A stretch of 64,000 nucleotides of DNA from the NCBI GenBank assembly GCA_964036155.1, contig OZ038423.1:16569249-16633248 (forward strand). Direction: 5' to 3'. The notes beneath the pieces were generated by a model that was not told the origin of the DNA, did not search any database, and saw nothing but the letters and a program-made list of their open reading frames with translations. The translations under genes were made by a program, and so were the position numbers. Shown here in pieces: positions 1 to 10,799 of this stretch; the stretch's first letter is position 1; every line of letters begins with the position of its first letter. The stretch comes from Diploscapter coronatus. Taxonomy: Eukaryota; Nematoda; Chromadorea; Rhabditida; Rhabditidae.

Positions 1-135
1 TGATGACTACCTCATTCGTCATATCATCATGCTCATTAAAAACACTCAGCTTTTTTCTCACTTCCAAATAATTTTTCCTCCATATAAAGTAACATAGGAA
101 AATGCGAAGAAACGACATTGTTGTTTTATCTGCAG

Positions 136-3100
136 ACTAAGTCTATTCTATTGTTCAATCTCCCTCATTTGAGTTCCTGGATGCCGAAACACCGTCTGAT
201 CCTCGGTCTGACGACATCCCACATTCCTGTCCTCAGAAATCACAGGGGCGAGTCGTTCACCGATGTGCCTTCTGTCATGGGAGTCAGTCTTCAATTCTTT
301 AATTCAAGAATCCAATTGAATTCCGTCCATTTCAGTACGCGGCCAATATGAGGCACAGCGTGTTCGAGTTCATGGGCGGATTCCACTATCAGACAAGACA
401 CAGGGAAGAGGTTCGTTCAAAGTTCATTCACTTTTCTCTTCTAACTCCATTGATTTTCGTTACCAAAGAAATCACGAATTTATAATGCAAGTTCAGTGCA
501 TCGTGATCAGCAATATTCTGGAGGACGTGATTCGCGTTTACAAGAACACTCGCAATGGAGCGCTGCCGACGGAGCTCATTATCTACAGAGCCGGCACTTC
601 CGAGGGATCCTTCGAGACGGTCTGTTTGAGGGCCTGGAAATCTCACTCGCTATGAAAAAGCTAATAAAGGAGTATAGGGAGGCAAATGTCAAATTTGGTA
701 TCAAAGGGTAGGATAAGCTCTGGTTAGGCTTAACGAGCAATCTGCCATCCCCTAACCCTACCCCTAAATCTCTTTATTAGGCTTTTTCATAGCGGATAAG
801 AATTTTAGCAGCCTGTGCTGATAATGATTCCTGTTACTTTTTGGGAAAGTTTCTCCAATTTGGAAGCAGAATAGTCTTGATAAAGAAGAAGATCATAAAC
901 TCTTCAAAGTTCTCTCCTCTTTACAAGTGAAGATTTCTGCAGATTCTGTCACACGAAATCCCCCTGATTCGCGGAAGCCTCGCCAAAATCTGCGGCATGA
1001 ATGGACAGAAGATCACCTACATTTGTGTGTCCAAGTCTCACAACGTTCGTCTTTTCAGGGATACGGTACGTTTTTTTACAATATTATGTTCTATTCTCCA
1101 CCACCCATCTTGTTCGTTGATTATTTCTCTCAATCTTTGATCTCGTCATCAAAATTCGATAGCTGAGTCAAAATTGCAATGAGAAAAAGTGAGGAGAAAA
1201 GTAGCCATTTCAACCCCTCTTTCCTATGTCTTCTTTCAAGTCACTAATTGACTGCCCTGCTTTGCAGATCCACTCTGGCGACCGCGCTCCACAGCAGAAC
1301 ATTCCCCCAGGAATTGTGATCGACTCACAACTCACTCACCCTGCTTTCAAACAGTTCTACCTTAACTCTCACATTACCATTCAGGTATGAAATAGTATGA
1401 AAGACAAATCGAGACTTGGAAAAATCTCATCATTTGCAATCTCCTCATGATTCTTCAGTGACCTATGCTTCTTACTATATTAAAAAAACAGAATATTTCT
1501 TTACTATTCCTAGGTCTCCGATTAATTGATGAAAATGAAAAACGATTCATTTTTACACGGGAAAATATAAAAGTGCATCGCGGATATCCACATTGCCCTA
1601 CGAATTTTGCAGTAGAAGGTAAAGAGGAATCCGTAATGCAATGAACATGTCTGCAATATACTGATATTTATTTTGCGTGGAAGATGATGTGTCATTTTTA
1701 TTTTTATCGTGTAATTTGAGGTCACAATCAGCTCTATTATTATAGAGAACGGATGATTGCAAATCATACCAAATTAAATTAAGTCAACTAACAAAAAGAA
1801 TGACGCTATTATTCTTCCATGCTCTTTTCTCACTATTTTGCATTTCTCAAACTATTATCATTAAAGCTCCTTCATTTCCCATGATTCCTTGTATTTCAGG
1901 GAACTGCAGCGACGCCCTGCTACACAGTGCTGCGCGACGATCTGTGCCTATCCATGGACGATCTTATTGGCCTCTCTCACTGCCTCACCTACGCTCATCA
2001 GGTCTGCCTCTTCTCTTGTTTATTCATGAAGATGATTATTCTAAGAGAATTAGTTTCGGAGTTGCTTTATTTATCTATTTTTTATATTTGAAATGAAGTT
2101 AAAAGGGGCATGCAATTCAAAAGAAATTCCAAAGCAATTTCTTATTCTACGATAATGGATGGTAGTTGGACTTCTTCGTTCAATATCCTTTGCTTATTTC
2201 AGATCGTGTCCCTGTCCACTTCCACTCCTTCCCCTCTCTACATCTCCAACACCTATGCTGAAAGAGGAAAGAATCTGCTCATCGAATGGGTGTAAGTATT
2301 TCCGAAATTTATCTTCTTTTAGGTTTCTTGTCATTTCCATTCTTTAATTCGTTATTGTTTTGATTTCCAGCGCTCGCGACAACGAGGAGAGAAGAATGAG
2401 ACTGAAGAACGTGGAGGGAAAAGTTAAAGTGTCGAAGGCGACGGGCAGCTCGTCCAGCAACAGCTCGGAGTCTGGTTCTGAAAACGGCAGTGGAAACGGT
2501 CATTTTGATGAGCAGTCTGACGAGTTCAATGGAAATGGACATGGTAACTTGGTTGTCCATTTTACTTAGCAGAAGTCGTGTTTCGGAAAAATTTACTTAG
2601 ATTATTCTTTTCTATAACTCAAAGAGGGCATTCATTCTTAATCAAGCCGATTATCCTTGAATTTTTCCCTTCTATCTATGAAAAGTATTGTTCAGGCGAC
2701 TCGAGCAGCAGTATTACTGAGAATGGAAGGAGCAGCGAATCCTCGCCCGAAACTGAGACAGAAACTGAAACTGAGCCGACTCCCAGAAGAAGGCCCTACC
2801 CTCAGGTTGGTTGCAGGACTGGGCAGGAAATTGCGCTCTCTGGTTTCTTTTCGTCTAACACTTCACTTCTGTAGATTAGAAATAGAAATCAATGCCAGTG
2901 TGGAGATTGATTAGATTTGTGAAAGAGATGCATATTGGAAATGATAAGACAGAACTTCTTTCTCATTCTTTACTGGTTGAGAATTACTCTACATTATTTT
3001 TGAGATGAACGTTATCTCTTTCTCGGGCTCTAGCGCTGGTGCAAAGCCTTTTTTGCCCGCCTGCGTCCTCCCCGCGCTTTCTCCTTTTCTTGCAATATTT

Positions 3101-3422
3101 TCACTTTGCGGTTCGCACCAACGTGTCTCTACTCTTCCCGCTAGGCAACGTTCATCTCATAGATACTCGAGAGTATCTTGAATATAGAATTAAGATTTAT
3201 TCAAATTACGACGATCCTGAACTTTATGCTTTCCAGGTCGGCAGAATGCCCCAAGACGCGAACGGAAATGGCAAGGGCGATGGAAACGGAGCTTCGAGTT
3301 CGAGCAGCCAATCGCTCGAGTCGATCGTCTGTGAGATTGAACGCAGAAAGCCCATTACTGAACTCACGGCTATCCTCAACTACGCAGGCACGCTGCTCGA
3401 GAACGCGCGCATTAATGCCTGA
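136..3422 (+). CDS. WAGO-class Argonaute, PIWI domain (5' end outside window)
   Basis: This is the C-terminal ~414 residues of an Argonaute that would bind small RNAs. Exons by phase: 136-282, 336-410, 497-619, 943-1065, 1268-1384, 1900-2001, 2203-2291, 2371-2543, 2696-2805, 3237-3422 (TGA). PIWI landmarks seen: LILGLTTSHIP, SFTDVPSVMG, IYRAGTSEGSFE, KICGMNGQKITYICVSK, NIPPGIVIDSQLTHP, LTYAHQIVSVS, YAERGKN, and the C-terminal ending NYAGTLLENARINA. The first two metal-binding aspartates of the DDH triad are replaced: Thr at 211-213 (canonical GADVTHP) and Ala at 590-592 (canonical YRDGVSEG). The third-position His is kept (AHQ). This is the pattern of nematode-specific WAGOs that act with secondary siRNAs without slicing. 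A Ser/Gly/Asn/Glu-rich stretch (exons 8-10) interrupts the end of the PIWI domain. An extra exon between 2805 and 3237 cannot be excluded. The N, PAZ and MID regions lie upstream of the window. Confidence 0.92.
640..800. repeat. Inverted-repeat (foldback) element in Argonaute intron
   Basis: The left arm at about 646-680 contains CGCTATGAAAAAGCTAATAA. The right arm at about 762-795 contains its near-perfect reverse complement, TTATTAGGCTTTTTCATAGCG. The arms are about 35 bp and the spacer about 80 bp. It lies wholly inside the intron 620-942. It is MITE-like, with no coding capacity. Confidence 0.75.
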
Positions 3423-3812
3423 GGGGCCGACAAATCAATTCCCCCTGGTCTATCAAACACGTTCGGCTTTATGCTAGTAGTAGTAGTAATGAACATTACA
3501 TGAGTCCTTGTTGATTTTCTGTGTTTATTTTGTTTGTTGTTATTTTTCTTCTGTTTTATATTTCTATGTTGTTTTTTCCTCTTTGCACGGCATCCAGAAT
3601 GACAATTCTGATGTTATATTTTGACTTCTCCTTCATTTGAAAAATTATATGTTCCCGCTGCTGCGCACTCGATCCACTCAATGTGCAGTCAGGGGGGTGG
3701 TTTGTTTGTTAATTGAATGAGTGACTATTTTCTTTGTTTATTTATTTATTGTTTTTCTTGTTGATTTTTTTTTGTTTTCTTTCCGTTTTTCTTTGGCTTA
3801 CCGCCGGTAATT

Positions 3813-3818
3813 AATAAA
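3813..3818 (+). terminator. Candidate poly(A) signal of the Argonaute gene
   Basis: AATAAA lies about 390 bp downstream of the TGA at 3422, at the end of a T-rich 3' region, and before the convergent DUF273 gene. Confidence 0.4.
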
Positions 3819-3983
3819 TAAGGAATACTAAATTTATTTTGACGATTTCAAACTTTTATCGATTCAAGGCCTCTTGAATATCCTTAATCTGTTTTCGAAT
3901 CCCTAGTTTTCATACGAGTTTTAGTTTCCTTATGCTATTTTAACATTTTACACGATGAATTTGAAATATGAGAAAATTTCCTT

Positions 3984-5532
3984 TCACATAATTGAAGATG
4001 GACCTACCAAATAGTTGCCAGCAGCGATTTCGTAGTTGAAGAATCGTTCATAGAAGAGCAAATTGACTCTGTCGTCGATCCATTCTTCAATGCAGTGATT
4101 CGGATTCACAACGCCTACAATTTTTCTTATATTTTTAAAAAAATATCTTGTTGAAAGTTTGTATTGGGCTTGACCATACGTATCCGGCTCTTGAAAAAAT
4201 CGACAATTTTCTTTAGGATTTATGAACCCATATGGGATCTTCGATGGATATATAAATCAGACAAGAGCATTAACATGGCATAATTTTTGAGTCTGTCACT
4301 TTTCAAATAACGCGTAAAACATACATGAAAGTGGTAATAAACTTTTTCTTTTCGAAATCGAACACTGATACCATCACTCAACTTTTTCGCATGGAATTGG
4401 CCGGAAGTGTTCTTTTCTACAAAGGCAATTACGGGCTCTATCTTTAGCACTTCATTTTATATCATGTCTCGTGCCATTTCGGAATTCAGTCCACTTGATT
4501 TCTCGGCTGCATTCTGTTTAGAATCTAGCGCGAATGCTCGCAGATGTGAATATTATATTTCAATAATAATGCGTGGTTTTCCATTTTGACAATGAGGTGT
4601 GAAAGGAAGAGAAAGGTTTCTCAATGACTGCTGCATTGCAGTTCCATTTCTTCATTTTTCTACTCTGTTGCTCGATATTTGCGATCATTTTTCTAACGCA
4701 ATGTGATACGGCTTTGTTCAAAAGGGGGTGGAGTTGTGCTTATTGTTCGAAAGTCAGTAAATAGTTTTGCCGGCAATATCATTCCTTAGTAGTCGTTCTA
4801 TTGATTTACTATAGTTGGAAAATACTGCGTATTTTTCTGTCTACGATATTTTTTTATTCTTATGACAATATGATCACTTTACTCACATGAATGTGGCTGC
4901 TGACAGGGCTCTGTGTTTTAGTTAACTCGAAGTAAGTCATTCAGAGACGAGAATACCTCTAGGCTGTGAAAAAATTGTAGGCTTTTGAAATTGAAGACAT
5001 TACACACATGTCTTACATTACAAATGATATGATATGAATACGTGAATAGGTTAGGAGAGCGCTGATCATTGCTTCATTATGACTATTAAATACATCGTGT
5101 CTCCTTCATGTCGTTATTTTCGATTTTATGATATCCAAATATGGAACTACCTGTGTCCGCGTCTAGCACTAGCAGCCAATCTGTTGTTTTCAAGTAGACT
5201 GCTGCAGCGCAATGTTTTTTGAAGAACAACTAAAACTAAAGTCGAAAGTCGAGTGATTAGTTTCTCAGCGATAACAACCTGCTTATGTCTGCCACACTTT
5301 TCTTTAATCTGCTCGTCGTGATCCAGGTTCACTACTTTCACCAGATAGTTTGTCCCCTTCAAATAGCATTCTAACGATTTTTGAGCTACTCGGTAGTGGC
5401 TAAAAATATCTCTATTGGCTTGCATTCGTGATTATTTTCGTGTTTATTTAGCATATCTTACGTTTTCAAGCTGTCTCCTCCAATTGCAATCAAGATCATC
5501 ACCCTTCCATGGATTGGCTTGCATTCCGACAT
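3984..5532 (-). CDS. DUF273 (GT-A-like glycosyltransferase-related) protein, short
   Basis: Exons in order of transcription: 5532-5462, 5411-5279, 5229-5151, 4114-3984; all junction phases agree. The translation runs [19 protein letters not shown], then [69 protein letters not shown]. This matches the nematode DUF273 family, with its DAD (DxD-like) motif followed by a GVVNPNH-type block. DUF273 is related to GT-A glycosyltransferases; the substrate is unknown. The junction between exons 3 and 4 spans a 1,036-nt intron and completes Gly of DADTG. The product is only about 150 residues. After GNYL it reads VGPSSIM and stops, where family members continue with a conserved block (often NTxFSR followed by W and a GTDNGA-like motif). 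No such exon is seen downstream. It is either a truncated/decaying copy or the final exons are diverged or lost. There is no signal peptide. Confidence 0.75.
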
Positions 5533-8500
5533 GTTAGTCCTCGGTGAATCACTGCAAAAAATCGTCATCGTTTTCGGTTTTTCTATTATATTCTGAAGGA
5601 TCAGTGAAACTTGTCTAGGTTGTGAGTTATGCTTTTAGGTTAAATCCCAGAATAGGCTCAGCTACAAATGGTAGGGGAGGGAAAGTTTAGAAGATTAGCG
5701 AAGTTTCTGGGTGTGAATCTCAAAGCTACATGCACGTGTGCCTCTGCCTCAGCTCAGAGAATGTTCATTGTTTGTATCCCTACCTCCTCTCATTGTCTAT
5801 TCGTCTGATTTTGCCACGTCCCAGACTAAGCCGCTCCTCGGTTGCAGATTTAGGATTCAGAGAGGAGGACCATGGTTGGGTAGGAAGAAGAAGAAGAAGG
5901 AAAGAGACCAAGGAGATGAGGCTGACAAAGAACGAGCAGGAACAGGGCAGGCGGGGACGCATCGACACATGCATCTGAAGAACGACAAACTACATATGAA
6001 AGATAATCGTACTTGTGAACAATTCTAGAGCCTTCAGAGATAGGGAGATAAATAAATTATAATCACTACTTCTAACTAATTGCATAGCAGCGAAGTTCAA
6101 GCTGATCCTCATCGCTTCCGCTTTCACATCTCTAATAACTAGATTTTCGTTGCGCGTCGGTTAACTTTTAATGAGTCACCATTTTTTCTTTTTGAAACTT
6201 CAAAACGAAATACAAAATCTCTTCCTGTTCTGTGAGTTTATTTCTTTGAGTTTTTCGTTTCTTCGGCAACTTTTAAAAGTAACCACGTAGCCACCGAAAG
6301 AGTAGCCTCGTTTGACGAAATAAAACTGACGAGAGAATCTCTTCCATATATTATTTCGCTCATAGAGGTTGCTCTTTGGGTGGCTACGTGATTACTTTTT
6401 TTTTTTTTACAAATTGTCGTTTTTTTCTTGTAGATTAAAGAATCAAATCGGTTTTATGAAATGCTCATCATGATTAGCTTCTATCATTTATGCATCAATT
6501 ATTGCAGCCACTGTTTTATAAACTCTCGCTTTCTTCATATGACTTGTCTATCAATCTTCAAATGGCGCTTTCTGAGTTATGTGAGAATTTCTCGTGATTT
6601 TTTTAATCTAAATTGTTGGCCTAAATAAACGCGTAGAGGGAGATCAACAAAACTCGAATGAAATATTCAGAACCAAATAATACGGAGGTATTTTCCCATA
6701 AAATAACTTGAGAAGGAAGCAGAAAAACGAAGAGCTCGTAGATGGCGACAAAGCGGAAGCACTGAATTATGCACCAGATGGATATGTAAACGGAGAATTG
6801 AAAATTATTGTATTCGGCTGAAGTTAAAGTTCAGACACATACAACGCAAATCTAAATGTAAATCAGGGTAGCAATTAGTAGAAAAGCAACTGTCTACAAC
6901 ATGAAAAATATGAAAAAAATCACAATAATATCAAATTTGAAAAACTAAAATGCAGAGACTAGACAAAAACTATCTAGCTGGCGAAAAGGGAGTAGAAAAA
7001 GCTCCAAAAACACAGACTGATGAAAGATTTATAAGGAATAACAGAAGGAAAATAGAGACACATAGATCATTTAGCCTGCTGCTTTCGATACGCACGTCGC
7101 TAGGAGCGAAACGGGAGGAAAGATTAGAGCTGCTCAAAAAGGACTGAAGACTGTCAAATGAGAGCTTGTTTCTAGGGGATGCGACTTAAAATAGCTCGTT
7201 TTAGATTTATCATGTTTTATTTTGAATGCGTGAATGATTGGCAATTGTTTGTGATCTTCAATAGTTGCCAGATTGGTCTGATTAGTCAAATTTGATATCA
7301 CGAGAGGAGGAAGTCACTTTGAGGGGGCAGAGATTGGATGTGAGAACGAACAGCAATCAAGGCAATTGACCGTTCTCATTATCTGCATCGATTTGCATTT
7401 CCAATGTTTCATTCGGAAGGAACGTGAGAAGGTGAATGCCAATTCTTTCGATTTTTCTGCTTGAAAATCGACAGTTGTTCGTTCGAATGAGCCTAACATC
7501 TTGTCATTCCATCGATCTCGAAGAAAAATTGGTCATCCTTCATATGATTCTCTGTCAACTGTTCTCGTCTTTGTTGCGAATAGTTTACAAAATGATATTA
7601 TCCTTTACTCTGGTCTTTATATGAACTTTATCCCGAATGCATTTAATTAATTCGTACTTTATATTTGGACTTGACAGAATATTTGCTTATTTTGAATGTT
7701 CTTCAAAGTAGATACAATTTTCGTTGCCATTTTGAACTCTTCATCATAGGAACACTGGAAAGTCTGTCGGTTTCCAGGTTGCGGCTCTGTTGAAATTCAT
7801 TCCTTGCCTGGCTTGCCCTTCCTTGTTTATTCTTCTCTATCTATAACCCTATGCCATAGGGCAATGCTTTATTCTTCTTCTTCATTTCTCTAAATCCCTA
7901 TATCCATGTCGTCTGTTTCTGTCTTTTCATTTAGCTTCTTCTTGCCATCTTTTCTCACCTCTCTTGAGCATTTCAACTTCTGTTAATCTCTTCTTCTCCC
8001 TCCCCTTTTCTTCCCCTAGTTTGCTTTTCTGCCTCTGCCCATTTCAAACGTCTACTTTTGCAGACTTCACAGCAGCTCTTCTTCAATTCTTCAATGCTTC
8101 AGCTTCAGACTCCCCCTCTATAATCAAATAGTACTAAACTAATAGTAAAATGTAAGTTCCATTTCGAATTCGAATATATTGTTGTCGAGTAAAGCTGCAA
8201 TAATACCTACTTTGAATGACACTGACTGGTGATCTAGCTGACAGCAATTTTATAACTTTCAAAACAAGAAAAATATGCTCATTTGGAAAATGATGTTTAT
8301 TACAAAAAGAGGTGGGACTTCGCCTCTGTTGCCCTGTTCGGAGTGAGCCAATTATTCCCTCGCATCGCATGCATAATAGAAATAAAAGTTGCCGAAGTGC
8401 ATAAACGTGGTTGATTAATGAATTCAAAATACATTGGCTCGTTGGCTCTTCCTCTGCATTGCTTGCTGGTGTTCCTTTCTGGCTTTTTATAGCCTTAATT

Positions 8501-10799
8501 CCTTCGCAATCTTTTCATTTATCTAGGCTCAACATCAGATCTCTTCCTTCTTTAATCTTCTTCCATTATGTGCTCCCTTCTTGCTCCTTTTCTGATTTCG
8601 ACTCTGTTTCGCTTTTATTCATTTTAGCTCCTAATTTTTATGAATGTCTGATAATTTCTAATTCGGACGTTCGATATTCCCGATAATAAACGACATCCCT
8701 CTGCAACATTCCTGTGTTTCGAGGCAATTTGGCCTCCTTTCAAATTCCCCTCATTTGTCTTGAGGCATTTCATTTCAGTTCATCCCTTTCCCATTTTGCA
8801 ACACTCGAACTCCTCTTTTTCTCTCATTGTCAGATCACTTCGAATGGATAATTTGCAAGAATTACTTAGGCGTTTCAGACACTTTCCCACATCAAATTGT
8901 GTTATTTGTGATGTTTCAAAGTTTCAAAATTGTTAGGCCGGAAACTTCGAAAGCGAACAAAACTCGAAATTCGCTCTTTCACCCTTCAAATTCAATTGAA
9001 TTCGTTGATTCGCTGGAAGCATTATTTTATTAGGTTGATGCTTTGTCGTTTTCCTCTTCGAAATTTAACTTACTTCGACTAATTCATTCGTATGATTCAA
9101 TGACTACTGGTTTTGTAATTTAAGAGAACATTTATTTGTATTTGTATCCAGATATCTAATTTCATTCATCATCTTTTTATCTAGGAAAGTGCAAATGCTC
9201 GTTTGCAATTATGAAAATTTCCTCAATCCGAATAATTTTATCATCAAAGATCAGAGAATGTTATTGAAACGATGGAATTTCTGTGCTCATCTGCATATTG
9301 CCATATTTGTGCAGTTCGTAACGATAAATGACGCGTGCTGACCTTTTCCCGGACTGACTCTATTATACAATAATCCTTTGTCGGTCTTCTGGCTTATCCC
9401 AAACCTCCTCTAGCTTCTTATCTTCTAGTCTTTGTTCTATTTCAGTTTCAGTCTTGAGTTCCTAATCATTTTATCTGGTCTGCTCAGCTCATCCATCATT
9501 CAAGTATCAACCTGAAGGGCACGCTTTCTTCCCGTGTTCCTTCTCTTTTTATCCGCATTTTTTCAGTTAAATTTGTGCATTCGCTTGAAATAGTCGACTG
9601 AATTCATTCTCGAATTTGAATGAATCAGAGAACGACTCAAAGTATCGGCGAAGGGCAAATTCTGTTCAGGAGTTCAGTTCCTCATAAGAATAAGTTGATT
9701 TGTGATTCACACTACACAGACATACTCGGAAAATAGAACATTGTCTCACTTCCCGTCTAGTCAGTTCTTGTGCGATATAAAGTCTCACAAAAAATCCTTA
9801 AAAAATGTCTAATCTTATGATAAGTATACAGCGATAAAAATTCGTAATGTGACTAGCTTATGATATGATATTCGGCTACATTTTCGTCGCGAACAATTCA
9901 CATTCTGCTTGCTACAATGCTTCATCAAATTCACGGGATATCGTCTGAGACTAGAGTTTGTGAATTATGCGAGATTTTTCGAGTCATTTTATTCATCTCT
10001 CGGCCACTTCGGAGCTAATTAATTCAGTCGTCCCTCGAATTTATGGTCAATTATGCTCTGCATAAATACTCCCATCTCTCGATGTTTCTCTCCAATTTTT
10101 TTCTGTTGGGCGTTCAAATTCAAATTGAAGTGGGCTTGTTTGTTTGACGAGCTCTATCTCTATTCATTTGCCGGTGCCAGTAAATGTAATTCTCGTCTCA
10201 GAATGCGGAAGTTGGAGAAAAGAAGTGACTGAGATAGAGCAGAAAAAGTGGAGGATATAGGGAATATATAGAGGATATTGGAGAGTAGAACTGGCAAATC
10301 CAAGATGTATGAGCTCTGACAACTGCTTTCATCCAATATCAGTTACTAGATTGTTGCTATTTGCTACTTTGCTGGAGGCAAACTTGCTAGCTGCAGTAAT
10401 CGAATATTTGTGGGAAGCAGTGCAATCTTCACTTATCCTCTTTAGCTCCAACACATGATATGAGATTTTCATACAATGCCCCAATTTATTTTTTTACCAG
10501 CAAACTCTAATCTTTTGCCGTTGTATTCATAATCGCCCCTCGCAATTCCAGGCATTTCCTTCGCTTTTATCCTTCTTTATCTTGTTTTATCCTCTGCCCA
10601 TTCATCTCATTACTGACAAATTAACGCTGACCGCATAAAATATTCCATCATTTGCACAGAAAACATGTGTGATGCGCTCATGTTTCTTTTTTCATCGCAG
10701 AGAACGTTTCACACGAATTGTAGCTAATGATGTAATTATTTTGCATTCATTTTGATTTCTGACAATTTCAGGCTGCTTCAATCTAAAGCCGACTCGTCT
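5533..10799. other. Intergenic region without recognised gene
   Basis: About 5.3 kb between the 5' ends of the DUF273 gene (-) and the GPCR (+). No ORF here joins into a convincing exon chain or shows a known domain. It holds one strong inverted repeat (6272-6410) and a pyrimidine-rich block at about 7780-8110 with CTTCTTCTCCC-type runs on the + strand. It may contain regulatory sequence for both flanking genes or undetected 5' exons of the GPCR. Confidence 0.6.
6272..6410. repeat. Foldback/MITE-like element with ~50-bp arms
   Basis: Left arm 6274-6325: AAAGTAACCACGTAGCCACC, then GAAAGAGTAGCCTCG, then GACGAAATAA. Right arm 6346-6408 contains the reverse complement: TATTTCGCTCATAGAGG, TTGCTCTTTGGGTGGCTACG, TGATTACTTT. 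The spacer is about 25 bp, so RNA from it would form a long hairpin. Intergenic. Confidence 0.85.

Noticed and set aside
4220..4450. 76-codon minus-strand ORF inside the long DUF273 intron
   Set aside because: The flanking DUF273 exons join in phase across it (DADT/GVVNP), and the peptide resembles nothing I know.
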